Assembly: GCF_029433095.1 (NCBI RefSeq) | Contig: NZ_JARNTX010000002.1 | Location: 1 to 64,000, forward strand | Direction: 5' to 3' | From: Hymenobacter sp. YC55 | GTDB lineage: Bacteria > Bacteroidota > Bacteroidia > Cytophagales > Hymenobacteraceae | DNA length: 64,000 nt | In this document: one piece after another, positions 27,773 to 37,283 of the stretch | Numbering within the stretch: position 1 is the stretch's first letter | Layout of the letters: each line of letters opens with the position of its first letter | Made by a program: the position numbers and the translations under genes | The notes under the pieces: generated by a model | Database searches by the model: none | Told to the model about the DNA's origin: nothing | Seen by the model: only the letters and a program-made list of their open reading frames with translations

Positions 27773-27883
27773 TACTTATCTTCTTCCGCCGCAGAAGTAG
27801 GACGAAATGGGAGTTGGCACCTTGTTTTATTCAGGTTGCCAAGACGTCGTAGGGCCCAATCCCTCAGTCTTTCTGGATAAGTA
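27773..27883 (-). ncRNA. SAM-I riboswitch (S-box aptamer) of metH
   Basis: Read on the minus strand: P1 closes with ACTTATC (27876-27882) against GATAAGT (27774-27780). The core holds GAGGGATTGGGCCC, then CTTGGCAACC and AGGTGCCAACTCC, the conserved J and P3 strings of the S-box family. It starts just downstream of the promoter and ends 72 nt before the metH ATG. The family is known to bind S-adenosylmethionine and lower expression of methionine genes. Confidence 0.95.
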
Positions 27884-27889
27884 ACTCTA

Positions 27890-27920
27890 CAAAGATACAG
27901 CAGGAAAATTCGAAATTCAA
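27890..27920 (-). promoter_or_regulatory. metH promoter
   Basis: Minus strand TTG (27918-27920), 20-bp spacer, TATCTTTG (27890-27897). Transcription would start about where the P1 stem of the aptamer begins, so essentially the whole leader is riboswitch. Confidence 0.8.
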
Positions 27921-28128
27921 TCCGCCGCTATTGCATTCTACCGCAAGCCCCTATTTCAACAAGCTGGACCAAAGTTTCCATCCTGCATGCCTGAGGCAGA
28001 TGCCATAAAGCAACTCATGGGACTAAAGCAGTTGTTGGTTGAATAAAATTGACCTAGCCAGCATTTTCGTTCATCTTGCTCATGCCCAATCAGAGGAACA
28101 ATCAAGTAATGCCTTGGGGTATGCTGCT

Positions 28129-29868
28129 ATGAGAATGCTGGCCTTGCTTCGCCAATTTTGCACAACGTATCTGGTGCTACTGACAGGCTTAGCAGTTGCT
28201 CAGCAGCCAACGACTGTCGGTAGCGGCCTACGAGGCCAGTACTACGACGGCACAAACTTCGAGAAGCTAGCCCTGACCCGCACCGACAAAACCATAGATT
28301 TCAACTGGACCATTGGCTCCGACGGCAGCCACTTTGTGTCGCCGGTGCCGGGCGTGCCAGGCGAGTTTTTTTCGGTCCGCTGGACGGGCTATGTGTATGC
28401 TCCCGTGACGGGCGTCTACACGTTCAACATGGCTACCGATGACGGCATGCGCGTGTGGATAGGAGGCCGCAAAGTACTAGACTCTTGGGTGGACCAGCGA
28501 GTCACGCGGTACACAGTTCGCAAGACACTTATAGCGGGCCGCTACTATTCGCTGCGGGTGGAATACTACCAAGTTAGGTGGGACAGCCGGGCACTGCTAG
28601 CATGGCAATTGCCCAGCAAGACCAATGAGTTGACGTCAACTCCTTCCTTAGATGAGTTAGATGCTATTCCCCCCCGCTACCTCTACACTTCTTTGCCTGC
28701 ATCAGCAAAGCCTATCCCTACTACTAAGCCGCCGGTAGCACTGGCTCCAGCCAAATCGTCGGGCTCTATTGGTATAGTACCGGGGGCGCTTGCTCCCAAG
28801 CCGGTGCCCATGCGCATCAAACCGCCCGATAATGTGAAGGAAGCCGTGGCGGCCTCAGTAATGGTAGCGCCGGCGCCAGGCGTGGGACTACGAGCCACTT
28901 ACTTTGCAGGAGTTGATAAAGGCCCGGGCGTACTGACAAGGATAGAGCCCGTCGTGCAGGTGGCTTGGCAGCAGAAGCCGCCGGTGCCGGGCGTGCCCGC
29001 TCAAGGCTTCAGTGTGCGCTGGACGGGCTATGTGTTGGCGCCTGAAACTGGAGTGTATGTATTTCACACCGAATTTGATGATGCCCACGACGTCACCTTT
29101 GCTGGCGACAATGTACTGAGCATGAAGAGCTTCGATAAGGAGTTTTTCAATAAGACTCCAGTACCGCTCGACTTTGCCCAACGCCTAACGGCCGGACGCT
29201 GGTACCGAGTTAGCATCACCTACCGCCAAGTGAAAGGCAACTCGCGCGCCGTGTTTTCCTGGACTCGGCCCAGCGCCTCGGACCGCAACCCGGTAGTGGT
29301 GCCTCGGCAGTACCTCTACCCTAACCTGCCCGTACCTCAGCCTGCTGTTGCCGCAGTAGTTCCGCCAGTAGCAGCCGCGCAGCCACGCCTAGCTATTCCA
29401 AAACCAGCCCTGCCTCGGCGTGCTACAACACCCACTATCGTTCGGGCCGCTCCGCGTCGACCTGCACCAGTACTTCGTGTTCTGCGGGACACAGTGCTTC
29501 CCTTGCCGGACTTCCGCACGCTCAGCCGCGGTGCCACCGTAACGCTGCCTAACTTATATTTCACCCAAAGCACGGCCAGCCTCCTTCCTACCTCGCGCCC
29601 GGTTCTGAACAGCTTGGCCCGCACGCTACGTGCCCAACCCACCCTGCGCCTCGAAATAGCCGGCCACACCGACAATGTGGGGGAGCCTGTCCTCAACCTG
29701 CGCCTCTCCGAACAACGCGCCCGCGTGGTACGGCGCTACTTGGTGCAACAGGGCATCGACTCGGCTCGGCTGGTGGCCCGCGGCTACGGCAGCACCCGCC
29801 CCGTGGCCGACAACCGCGACCCGCAGCAGCGCGTCCGCAACCGCCGGGTGGAAGTGGTAGTCCAATAA
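28129..29868 (+). CDS. Surface protein with two PA14 domains and OmpA C-terminus
   Basis: 579 aa from ATG 28129, signal peptide MRMLALLRQFCTTYLVLLTGLAVAQ. PA14 domain 1 is at about 31-180 and domain 2 at about 252-400; both carry FSVRWTGYV...TGVY and a DDxxxV motif. A proline/alanine-rich linker follows, then an OmpA peptidoglycan-binding domain at about 455-579 (AGHTDNVG, LSEQRA, GYGSTRP, RNRRVEVV). PA14 domains often bind carbohydrate, so the protein may link outer-membrane or cell-wall anchoring to sugar binding. The frame extends upstream to a TTG at 28039, which I reject because the signal peptide starts later. Confidence 0.88.
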   Translation: MRMLALLRQFCTTYLVLLTGLAVAQQPTTVGSGLRGQYYDGTNFEKLALTRTDKTIDFNWTIGSDGSHFVSPVPGVPGEFFSVRWTGYVYAPVTGVYTFNMATDDGMRVWIGGRKVLDSWVDQRVTRYTVRKTLIAGRYYSLRVEYYQVRWDSRALLAWQLPSKTNELTSTPSLDELDAIPPRYLYTSLPASAKPIPTTKPPVALAPAKSSGSIGIVPGALAPKPVPMRIKPPDNVKEAVAASVMVAPAPGVGLRATYFAGVDKGPGVLTRIEPVVQVAWQQKPPVPGVPAQGFSVRWTGYVLAPETGVYVFHTEFDDAHDVTFAGDNVLSMKSFDKEFFNKTPVPLDFAQRLTAGRWYRVSITYRQVKGNSRAVFSWTRPSASDRNPVVVPRQYLYPNLPVPQPAVAAVVPPVAAAQPRLAIPKPALPRRATTPTIVRAAPRRPAPVLRVLRDTVLPLPDFRTLSRGATVTLPNLYFTQSTASLLPTSRPVLNSLARTLRAQPTLRLEIAGHTDNVGEPVLNLRLSEQRARVVRRYLVQQGIDSARLVARGYGSTRPVADNRDPQQRVRNRRVEVVVQ

Positions 29869-30075
29869 ATAGGCCACGTCGACAGCAGGAAATTTCCTAT
29901 TCGCCGGCATCGAGCGAATATCTTTCGCTCCTGAAAATGAACGCATTGTCCGTCGGAAGAGTACACATACAGAGATAGTTAGATTAAACTCGCCGAGTAA
30001 ATTATCATCTCTAGCCTAACCTACACCCGCCACCCGTTCGTATTCTGTATATTACAGCTCCCCGACTATTTATAA

Positions 30076-32625
30076 TTGATTTTCACTCGCTTATCCGTTC
30101 TTGCTGCCTTGCTATTTCGAACTAGGTGTCTATTGTTTCTGGTGCTGTTATTAGTCGGAGCCGGGCACAGCTATGCACAACAGCTTTTAATTCGGGGGCG
30201 GGTTACAGAAGCCGCTACGCAGAAACCTGTACCGTTTGCGTCCATTTTTGTGCCGGGCACCACGGCGGGTGCCACCGCCGACGCCGAAGGTCGTTACCAG
30301 CTCAACACTGCCCCTGCCGATACGGTAGTGGCTTCCGCTATGGGCTTTACTCCCATTAAGAAAGCGCTGAACCGCCAGGCCACAACCCAGACCATCGACT
30401 TCGCACTTGGAACCGGGGCTGTTTCCTTGAACGAGGTAGTGGTGCGCCCTACCGAGAATCCGGCGTATGCCATTATGCGCCGGGTGCAGCAGCACAAGCC
30501 TCAAAACGACAAGCAGCGCCTTGACGCCTTCGAGTTCGACAGCTACAACCGCACCGAAATCAGCATCAACAACTTGCCCGATCAGGTAGCCCGCCGCAAA
30601 GTATTGCGCCAGATGACCGCCGTAGCCGACAGCATCGGGTTGGAGCGCGGGGCCGACGGCAAGCCCGTAGTGCCCGTTTTCGCTTCCGAAATGTTGTCGC
30701 GCTATTATGCGCACCAGCGGCCCATCAGGCGGCGCGAGGAAATCAAGCGCAACCAGATGCGCGGCATTGCGCCGCGTGAAGGCTCGGTGGTGTCGCAGAT
30801 TATGGGGTCGTCTTTTCAGGACTGGGACTTCTACCCCAACTGGCAGCAATTGCTAGGCAAAGACTTTATATCCCCGATTGCCGACGGCTGGAAGTTCACG
30901 TACGAGTACGAGCTGCAAGATTCGGTGTACATCGGCGACGATTTTTGCTATCAGCTCGCCGTGACGCCGCGCCGCTCGCAGGACCTGGCCTTTACGGGCA
31001 CCATCTGGATAACCACCAAGTCGTACGCCCTGCGCCGCGTCGATTTGCGGGTGAGTTCCGACGCCAACCTCAACTTCGTGGATCAGGTGAAAGTGTGGCA
31101 GGAACTAACGCCTACCGCGGCCGGGCCGTGGCTGCCATTGCGCACCCGCGTAGTGATTGGCATCCGTCCAACGAGTAAGAGCACAGGCTTTATGGCCCGC
31201 TTCACAACCGTCAATTCCAACTTCGAGCCCGGCAAATACCACCCGCTCGAATTCTACGACGTGCCCATGGAAACGGCGGCCGATGCCTTCAAAGGCGAAG
31301 CCGACTACTTTGATAAGAATCGGCCCGACTCACTTTCCGTGCAGGAGCAGAAAACCATGATGGTGCTCGACTCGGTGCGCAAGCTACCGTCGGTGCGCTC
31401 TTTTTTGGAAGTAGCCACCGTGGTGGTGAGTGGGTATTATCGGGTAGGTAAAATCGACGTCGGTCCCGTGCCAGCCGCCATCGGCTACAACAACATTGAG
31501 GGGCTACGGCCGCGCATTGGCTTTCGGACTACGCCCGATATCAGCCGCACCTGGGCTGCTCGCACGTATTTGGCGTACGGCCTGCGCGATGCGCGCCTCA
31601 AGTACGGCCTGCGCGTAAACCGCATCCTCGACCGCCGCACTTGGACCACTATTGGCTTCGAGCATCGCCACGACATAGATCAGGTAGCACTGCTCGATAA
31701 CGACTACGCACTGGAGAACCCGCTTTTTGAAGCCTCAGCCCGCTTAGGCAACATCACCAACGGTCGGCCTCTGCTGCGCGACTTGTCCTCGATGTCGTTT
31801 CAGACCGACTTGTTCCGGGGTTTCACGCAGAAGGTCACGTTACGTAGGCAGCAGTTTCGGCCGCTCTACCGCTTTGCCTACTACACCGACGAGCCCGAGC
31901 CGGGCGCCCCTACCGAAGACAATTTCAATGCGTCGGAGGTGGTAGTGGAATCGCGCTACGCGCCCGACGAGGTGCTGGTACAAAGCCAAACTCAAAACTA
32001 CCGCTCCCCTATCGGGCTCAAGAAGCTACCCGTCTTCACGGTGCGCTACACGCTTGGGCTTAAAAACTTTCTGGGCGGCGACTTTAGCTATCACAAGATC
32101 AACCTGATTGTAGCACAGAGTGTACGGCTCGGCCAGCTGGGCCGCACCGAATATACGCTCGATGCGGGCTACGTACCGAGTACTATCCCCTACCCCATGC
32201 TCAAGGCGCACCTGGGCAACCAGTCGCCGTTCTACAACGCTGGCGCTTATAACTTGATGCGCTACTTCGAATTTGTCAGCGACCGATACGTAGGACTGCG
32301 CTTCGATCATTACTTCGAGGGCTTCTTGTTGAATTCGATACCCGCTATCAAGAAGCTGAACTGGCGCTTAGTGGCTACGGGCAACGTACTATATGGCAGC
32401 GTTGACCAAGCCAACAACGAAATTATTCCGGAAATAGACCCAAATAATGGGCAGCCTTTGCCACGCTTTCAACCGCTAGGCCGCCTGCCCTACGCCGAGG
32501 TGGGCTACGGTGTCGAGAACATATTCCGGGTGGTTCGCGTAGATTTTATACATCGTCTCACGTACCGCGACTCGCCGGGCGCCAGGAATTTTGGTGTGAA
32601 GTTTAGCTTCCAGTTCAAGCTTTAA
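30076..32625 (+). CDS. DUF5686 outer-membrane protein with carboxypeptidase-regulatory-like domain
   Basis: 849 aa. A signal peptide (residues ~14-35) precedes a CarboxypepD_reg-like beta domain (LIRGRVTEAATQKPVPFASIFV, about 38-120), then the DUF5686 region and a C-terminal part rich in beta strands ending in aromatic residues (SFQFKL), as in outer-membrane barrels. It has no TonB plug or TonB box that I can see. Typical of Bacteroidota; function unknown. The frame opens with TTG 30076, and no ATG fits better. Confidence 0.87.
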   Translation: MIFTRLSVLAALLFRTRCLLFLVLLLVGAGHSYAQQLLIRGRVTEAATQKPVPFASIFVPGTTAGATADAEGRYQLNTAPADTVVASAMGFTPIKKALNRQATTQTIDFALGTGAVSLNEVVVRPTENPAYAIMRRVQQHKPQNDKQRLDAFEFDSYNRTEISINNLPDQVARRKVLRQMTAVADSIGLERGADGKPVVPVFASEMLSRYYAHQRPIRRREEIKRNQMRGIAPREGSVVSQIMGSSFQDWDFYPNWQQLLGKDFISPIADGWKFTYEYELQDSVYIGDDFCYQLAVTPRRSQDLAFTGTIWITTKSYALRRVDLRVSSDANLNFVDQVKVWQELTPTAAGPWLPLRTRVVIGIRPTSKSTGFMARFTTVNSNFEPGKYHPLEFYDVPMETAADAFKGEADYFDKNRPDSLSVQEQKTMMVLDSVRKLPSVRSFLEVATVVVSGYYRVGKIDVGPVPAAIGYNNIEGLRPRIGFRTTPDISRTWAARTYLAYGLRDARLKYGLRVNRILDRRTWTTIGFEHRHDIDQVALLDNDYALENPLFEASARLGNITNGRPLLRDLSSMSFQTDLFRGFTQKVTLRRQQFRPLYRFAYYTDEPEPGAPTEDNFNASEVVVESRYAPDEVLVQSQTQNYRSPIGLKKLPVFTVRYTLGLKNFLGGDFSYHKINLIVAQSVRLGQLGRTEYTLDAGYVPSTIPYPMLKAHLGNQSPFYNAGAYNLMRYFEFVSDRYVGLRFDHYFEGFLLNSIPAIKKLNWRLVATGNVLYGSVDQANNEIIPEIDPNNGQPLPRFQPLGRLPYAEVGYGVENIFRVVRVDFIHRLTYRDSPGARNFGVKFSFQFKL

Positions 32626-32792
32626 ACTCGGAGGTCGTACGACGACGCAACAGTAAATTAATACTAGTGCCGACGCAGTACTAGAAGATCAAACTTACTA
32701 TATTACCCGTCGGCTACCTGCTACCCGCAGATAACCCGCTGTTTTCTGGCTTCCTTCTGAATCAAATCTTGTCGCTTTTTGTAAAAGAGCTT

Positions 32793-33065
32793 ATGGCATA
32801 CGAAGTAGATAACCTGACCTTTGCCGAAGCCACTCGGCACGCCCCCTTTGTTGATTACGCTCGTTGCGTAGACGACAGCCAGCGCCCTTTCAATCACGTA
32901 GGTGACTGGCCCGAAAAGGACCGCCTCTACCCTGTTCGGGTAGTTGATTCGCGTACCGAGGGTATCGCCTTGGTTCACGTATTAGGATTCCAGGGTGAAG
33001 CTCCTTTTTACAACGCTTTTGCACCGCACCGTTTTGAGGTGCTGCTCACTGTGTGGCTGAACTAG
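32793..33065 (+). CDS. Hypothetical protein, 90 aa
   Basis: Small soluble acidic protein, MAYEVDNLTFAEATRHAPFVDY..., with no domain I recognise. ATG 32793 is preferred to the TTG eight codons earlier. Codon use resembles the neighbours and a strong terminator follows, which supports a real gene. Function unknown. Confidence 0.65.
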   Translation: MAYEVDNLTFAEATRHAPFVDYARCVDDSQRPFNHVGDWPEKDRLYPVRVVDSRTEGIALVHVLGFQGEAPFYNAFAPHRFEVLLTVWLN

Positions 33066-33087
33066 CCCCTAGTATTTTCATCTTGAC

Positions 33088-33125
33088 AAACGCCCGGTCT
33101 GCTCGTTGCAGGCCGGGCGTTTTGC
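33088..33125 (+). terminator. Strong intrinsic terminator
   Basis: AAACGCCCGG (33088-33097) pairs with CCGGGCGTTT (33113-33122), and the stem continues inward through CTGC/GCAG around a 5-nt loop. Follows the 90-aa gene. It is flanked by T residues and fits rho-independent termination. Confidence 0.8.
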
Positions 33126-33363
33126 TTGGCAAAGCAACCGAGTGCACATTTATTTTCAGTGCTGCAGCTATTCTAGTTTTCAGATGCTAAGATCCTGAAG
33201 TCCAGAAGTCGAAACCAAACTCGACAGTTATAAAGCACCGAAGGAAAGCCACTAATTAGATAGCTCGCATAAAATATTTTTAGGGTGCAATAAATCCAAG
33301 AAGAAGAGCTCAGGCGTAGATGCCCTCAAATAACTTCACTACACCTCCTCCTCTTCCTTCATC
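33126..33363. other. Upstream region of the fasciclin gene
   Basis: No gene seen. TATTTTTA at 33274-33281 is one base from the -7 consensus and may be the fasciclin gene promoter, which would give a leader of about 75 nt. No strong inverted repeat. Confidence 0.4.
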
Positions 33364-33936
33364 ATGAAAAAAAACCTGCTCTCCTTTGCCTTAGTGGCTC
33401 TATTGGGAACTGTTACTGCTACTTCGGCCTCTGCTCAAGCTACCATGACGCCCGGCACCGTATCGGTTGGCGGTCAAGCCATGTACCCGAATAAGAATAT
33501 TGTGGAAAACGCTGTTAACTCGGCTGACCATACTACGCTGGTGTCTGCGGTGAAGGCAGCCGGCCTCGTAGAGACGCTGCAAGGCAAAGGCCCTTTCACG
33601 GTTTTCGCTCCTACCAACGCCGCTTTCAACGCGCTGCCAGCCGGTACTGTTGAAATCCTCGTGAAGCCCGAGAATAAGGCAACGCTCACCAAGATTCTGA
33701 CCTACCACGTGGTAGCCGGCAACATGACCGCCGACAAGATTATGTCGGCCATCAAAGCTGGCAAAGGCACCGCCTCGCTGAAGACGGTAAGCGGCGGCAC
33801 ATTGAAGGCCATGATGAACGGCCCGAAAAACGTAGTACTCGTCGACGAGAAAGGCGGTGTCTCTACTATCTCCACCTACGACGTAATCCAAAGCAACGGC
33901 GTGATTCACGTTATCGACAAGGTGTTAATGCCCTAG
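33364..33936 (+). CDS. Secreted fasciclin (FAS1) domain protein
   Basis: 190 aa. Signal peptide [25 protein letters not shown]. One FAS1 domain at about 45-190: [34 protein letters not shown] (H1), the middle TYHVVAG, and the C-terminal [17 protein letters not shown] (H2). FAS1 proteins mediate adhesion in the envelope or outside the cell. ATG 33364; closed by the strong terminator at 33996-34029. Confidence 0.93.
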   Translation: MKKNLLSFALVALLGTVTATSASAQATMTPGTVSVGGQAMYPNKNIVENAVNSADHTTLVSAVKAAGLVETLQGKGPFTVFAPTNAAFNALPAGTVEILVKPENKATLTKILTYHVVAGNMTADKIMSAIKAGKGTASLKTVSGGTLKAMMNGPKNVVLVDEKGGVSTISTYDVIQSNGVIHVIDKVLMP

Positions 33937-33995
33937 TTGCAGTTGCTAATCGGCAGGCTAACTAGTAAGGCACAGCCTTGAACTTACATCATACG

Positions 33996-34029
33996 AAAAG
34001 CGCCTTCCTGCGGGGAAGGCGCTTTTTTT
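33996..34029 (+). terminator. Intrinsic terminator of the fasciclin gene
   Basis: Perfect 13-bp stem (33996-34008 with 34014-34026), 5-nt loop, then a T-run on the plus strand. The complementary A-run suggests it can also act for the convergent J-domain gene. Confidence 0.9.
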
Positions 34030-34072
34030 GTATGCCTATAATAGCGAATTTCTAACTCAACAGACTAACCAC

Positions 34073-35212
34073 TTAGGGGCAATTCTGCTGGCGGGCTTCA
34101 TCGGCGTATATATAACCAAGCAGCACTGCCCGACGAAAAAACTCACAGGCAGCAGGCGCATTCCCTTCCTGTTGAGCTACTCGGCCTAGTAAAAAATGTA
34201 CTTGCCCATTGCGAGGGTTGGCTTCCAGTACGCGCCGATAGTCTTGCCGGGCTTGGGTTAGATCTTGCAGCTTGAAATAGGCCAACCCCCGATACGTGAG
34301 ATACTTCGTAGGCAGGGGCCGGCCTACAATGGAGCGGTGGCGTAGGCCTGCCGTAAAGTCGTGGATGGCGCCGGGAAAGCGGCGTTGCTCGAACAGCCGC
34401 ACTTCGCCTCGTGCTAGCCAGGCGCCACTTTGGGTTGAATCCAGCGCCAGCGCATTCGTCAAGTTGTGTTCGGCACTGGCTATCTGCCCGAGTTGCACTT
34501 GGCACTGCGCCAAGCGGTACAGCAACGTAGCACGCTCCGCAGGTTCCTTGGTTTCGCGCAAGGCAGCAGCATAATCGTTGCCTGCTTCGCGGTAGTTTCT
34601 GTTGATAAGATGCTGAATCTCGGCGCGCCGTTTCAGAGCTTCTCTATAGGTAGGTTTGAAATGAAGGGCCTCCGTGAAGTAGGCATTGGCCGTTTCCCAT
34701 TTCCGCTGTCCGTAGGCTGCAAGGCCATCTTCGTAATTGCTCACGGCCGTTACATGGTCCATGGTCAACTTCACGATCATCACAAAGAACAGCAAGCCTG
34801 CTAGCAAACTGAACGTAAGGATATAATCGCGCCGCGTAAACTTGCGCTGCTTAGGGATAGAACGATAGTGCCGCTCTGCCGACCCGGCGGGCCGGCGCGT
34901 ACGCAAAGGGGCTGGAGGCGGCATCGGCACGCCATATACCCGCTGGCCTTGTACCCGGTACTCTTGTTGGCGCTGTGCTTCGGCTAGCCGCTGTTCTGCT
35001 TGCCGTAGTTGCTGATCGTAGGCTGCCCGACGAGCCGGATCATTCAGAACTCGATAGGCTACGGCTACGGCCTTAAATCGCTCCTCATATATAGGGTTAC
35101 CGCCGTGCTTATCTGGGTGCAACTGCACCGCTAACCTCTTGTAGGCCAGCTTTATATCAACAGGAGTAGCGGTAGCCGGCACTCCGAGTACATGGTAATG
35201 ATTCTGACTCAA
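34073..35212 (-). CDS. J-domain protein with one membrane segment and TPR repeats
   Basis: 379 aa. N-terminal J domain (4-68) with HPD intact in QLHPDKHGG, a basic coiled region, one membrane segment at about 133-155 and a C-terminal TPR array (about 160-375; for example YFTEALHFKPTYREALKRRAEIQ). It would recruit DnaK to the membrane, with TPRs facing partner proteins. No zinc-finger or C-terminal DnaJ domains. The frame opens with TTG 35212, and no ATG is available before the J domain. Confidence 0.87.
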   Translation of the reverse strand: MSQNHYHVLGVPATATPVDIKLAYKRLAVQLHPDKHGGNPIYEERFKAVAVAYRVLNDPARRAAYDQQLRQAEQRLAEAQRQQEYRVQGQRVYGVPMPPPAPLRTRRPAGSAERHYRSIPKQRKFTRRDYILTFSLLAGLLFFVMIVKLTMDHVTAVSNYEDGLAAYGQRKWETANAYFTEALHFKPTYREALKRRAEIQHLINRNYREAGNDYAAALRETKEPAERATLLYRLAQCQVQLGQIASAEHNLTNALALDSTQSGAWLARGEVRLFEQRRFPGAIHDFTAGLRHRSIVGRPLPTKYLTYRGLAYFKLQDLTQARQDYRRVLEANPRNGQVHFLLGRVAQQEGNAPAACEFFRRAVLLGYIYADEARQQNCP

Positions 35213-35359
35213 GGGACAATGCTAGTAGGTAAAAGTACGGCAGAATTCAGACAAGAAGCCGCCTTTCCCGTATGAATGTGCTATCTGAAAACTTGGTTTC
35301 AACCAGCGTTTCCAGAGCCTGCTTTGGTAACATGATTTTCCGCAAATCTTCTCCTTCAT

Positions 35360-35746
35360 ATGAGCCTTTTCAACGACGAAGACGACTCAACTAAAACGCC
35401 CCGTACCGAAAACATCATCGGTAACTTGAAAGGCTACCTCGACACCCGTATCGATTTGGTACGCCTGGAAACTCAGGAAAAGGTGAAATCAGCTTTCGTA
35501 GGTACTGTGCACGGCGTGTCGCTAGCGGCTATTGGCCTGCTATTTTTCATCTTCCTGAACCTGTTTGTGGCGTTGATGCTCAACGATGCACTGGATAGTC
35601 CTTTCTGGGGCTTCGGCATCGTAGCTGCTTTTTATCTGGTTTTGCTCATCATATTTGTAGTGGGAGTAGACAAAAAGCTGTTCCAGGGCTTGGCCGATAA
35701 GCTGCTCAACAACACCATTTACAAATCCGACAAACGCCAAGCTTAA
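35360..35746 (+). CDS. Phage-holin-family (Holin_3_6 type) membrane protein
   Basis: 128 aa. A charged N-terminus (GYLDTRIDLVRLETQEKVKS) precedes two membrane segments (about 52-75 and 82-105). The pattern matches the Phage_holin_3_6 family, which is common in bacterial chromosomes outside prophages; nothing else here is phage-like. It adjoins the next gene with a 15-bp gap, as a two-gene stress/envelope unit. Confidence 0.82.
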   Translation: MSLFNDEDDSTKTPRTENIIGNLKGYLDTRIDLVRLETQEKVKSAFVGTVHGVSLAAIGLLFFIFLNLFVALMLNDALDSPFWGFGIVAAFYLVLLIIFVVGVDKKLFQGLADKLLNNTIYKSDKRQA

Positions 35747-35761
35747 TTGACCTATTTGAAC

Positions 35762-36541
35762 ATGGCCGAACCAACCAACCCTCTATTCGAAGATGAAAAA
35801 GAGTTTCTGGAGCGCCAGAAGCTTGAATACGAGCGCGCCTTAATGGGCGAAGTCGACGGCATTAAAGAAGATATCAAAGTAAAGACGCAGCAGATAGGCA
35901 AGTACGCAGCTATTGGCGCCGGAGTAATAGGCAGCGTTTGGCTGATATCGAAAGCTTTTGGTGGACCCAAGAAGTATAAGAAGTACAAGCCTAAGCAGGA
36001 TCGGGAACTTGGCAGTGGCCCTCGTACGCAGCGTTCGGCTAGGTCTCTGCGCAAAGGCTCTCCAGGTGGGGTTGATTATGCCATAAACGACGACTTGGGC
36101 GCACGTAGCGGCCACTATGCCGACCGCGGGTTCCAGACTCCAGCTTCTGAGCGGGCCGACATTGCCCCCGATGTATACCACGCCCAAGCCGCCGACCTCG
36201 ATTCCGACCCGTTCCGGCCACTTGATTATAGCGCATCGCGAACCTTACCAACAATGCACCAAGGCCGCTCGTACCAGTACGACGGACCCGATCAATCGGA
36301 GGGAGCATCTTCTATTGTAGCCGATACTTTCCGCGCCTTTTTGCAGTCGGATACCGGCAAGATGCTGATAGCGCAGGCCACGGCAGTACTTATGGCAGTG
36401 GTAGCTAAAAAAGTGGGAGAGTATATGCCGATGTTCAAAAATCCCGACCTTGCAACCACTCCGCATCAGGAGCCGGAAACCCGGGACATCGACTTTACCT
36501 TTCACGACGACGACGCGAATGCGCCTCACCAGCCTCTATGA
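35762..36541 (+). CDS. Hypothetical membrane-associated protein after the holin-like gene
   Basis: 259 aa from ATG 35762. A charged N-terminal helix and a short hydrophobic segment (KYAAIGAGVIGSVWLISKAFGG, approx. 45-66) recall YtxH-like proteins. A long polar, Tyr/Pro/Arg-rich linker follows, then a second hydrophobic helix near 212-228 (MLIAQATAVLMAVVAKKV). No family assigned. Its end overlaps the next gene by 23 bp. Confidence 0.75.
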   Translation: MAEPTNPLFEDEKEFLERQKLEYERALMGEVDGIKEDIKVKTQQIGKYAAIGAGVIGSVWLISKAFGGPKKYKKYKPKQDRELGSGPRTQRSARSLRKGSPGGVDYAINDDLGARSGHYADRGFQTPASERADIAPDVYHAQAADLDSDPFRPLDYSASRTLPTMHQGRSYQYDGPDQSEGASSIVADTFRAFLQSDTGKMLIAQATAVLMAVVAKKVGEYMPMFKNPDLATTPHQEPETRDIDFTFHDDDANAPHQPL

Positions 36542-37283
36542 TGCTCTAAATAAACGCCGTAAGCTCGGTCATAAGGCATTAGCTGTACTCCTCGACCCCG
36601 ATAATCTAGACGAGGCCGGCTGTCAACAGATGCTAGAGCTGAGTGCGCAACACGTAGTTGATTACTTTTTTGTGGGCGGCAGCTTGGTGATGAGTTCTCA
36701 TCAGGCTGCCCTCATTCGTTTATTGAAGAGCCAGTCTCCCGTACCTGTTCTGCTATTTCCAAGCCATAGCCTCCATCTCGATTCGCAGGCTGATGGTATT
36801 TTGCTTTTGTCGTTGATTTCGGGCCGCAACCCGGAGTTTCTGATTGGGCAGCACGTTATTGCGGCACCAGCTCTGCGCCAAAGCAACCTCCAGATTCTGC
36901 CTACCGGCTATATGCTCGTCGATTCGGGCCGGCAAACCACCGCCAGCTATATGAGCGGTACCACGCCCCTCCCCCACGACAAGCCAACCATTGCGGCCTG
37001 CACGGCCATGGCGGGCGAGCAGCTCGGGTTGCGCCTGATATACTTGGACGGCGGTAGCGGCGCTGCTTATCCTGTTTCGCCGGCCATGATTCGGGCAGTG
37101 CGGCAGGCTGTAGAATTGCCTCTCATCGTTGGGGGTGGCATCAATACTGTAGATAAGGCTCACGCTGCCCTTACTGCTGGCGCCGACATTGTTGTTATCG
37201 GCAATCAGATCGAGAAAGACCCCGAGTTTCTAGGCCAAGTAGCGCAGGTTGTACAAAGCTTTAACACGGTCAGTGCTGTTTAA
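36519..37283 (+). CDS. Geranylgeranylglyceryl/heptaprenylglyceryl phosphate synthase
   Basis: 254 aa, TIM-barrel prenyltransferase that joins sn-glycerol-1-phosphate to a polyprenyl diphosphate. Conserved motifs: LLDPDN near 25, VGGSLV near 53, YLDGGSGAAYPV, IVGGGI and VIGNQIE. Bacteroidota carry this archaeal-type enzyme, though its physiological lipid is not settled. ATG 36519 gives the normal length and a 23-bp overlap with the preceding gene, suggesting coupling; the longer frame (to 36450) lies inside that gene. Confidence 0.9.
   Translation: MRLTSLYDALNKRRKLGHKALAVLLDPDNLDEAGCQQMLELSAQHVVDYFFVGGSLVMSSHQAALIRLLKSQSPVPVLLFPSHSLHLDSQADGILLLSLISGRNPEFLIGQHVIAAPALRQSNLQILPTGYMLVDSGRQTTASYMSGTTPLPHDKPTIAACTAMAGEQLGLRLIYLDGGSGAAYPVSPAMIRAVRQAVELPLIVGGGINTVDKAHAALTAGADIVVIGNQIEKDPEFLGQVAQVVQSFNTVSAV

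Noticed and set aside
35360..36541. Prophage remnant suggested by the holin-family gene
   Set aside because: No endolysin, structural or integrase genes nearby; this holin family is widespread as chromosomal membrane proteins.
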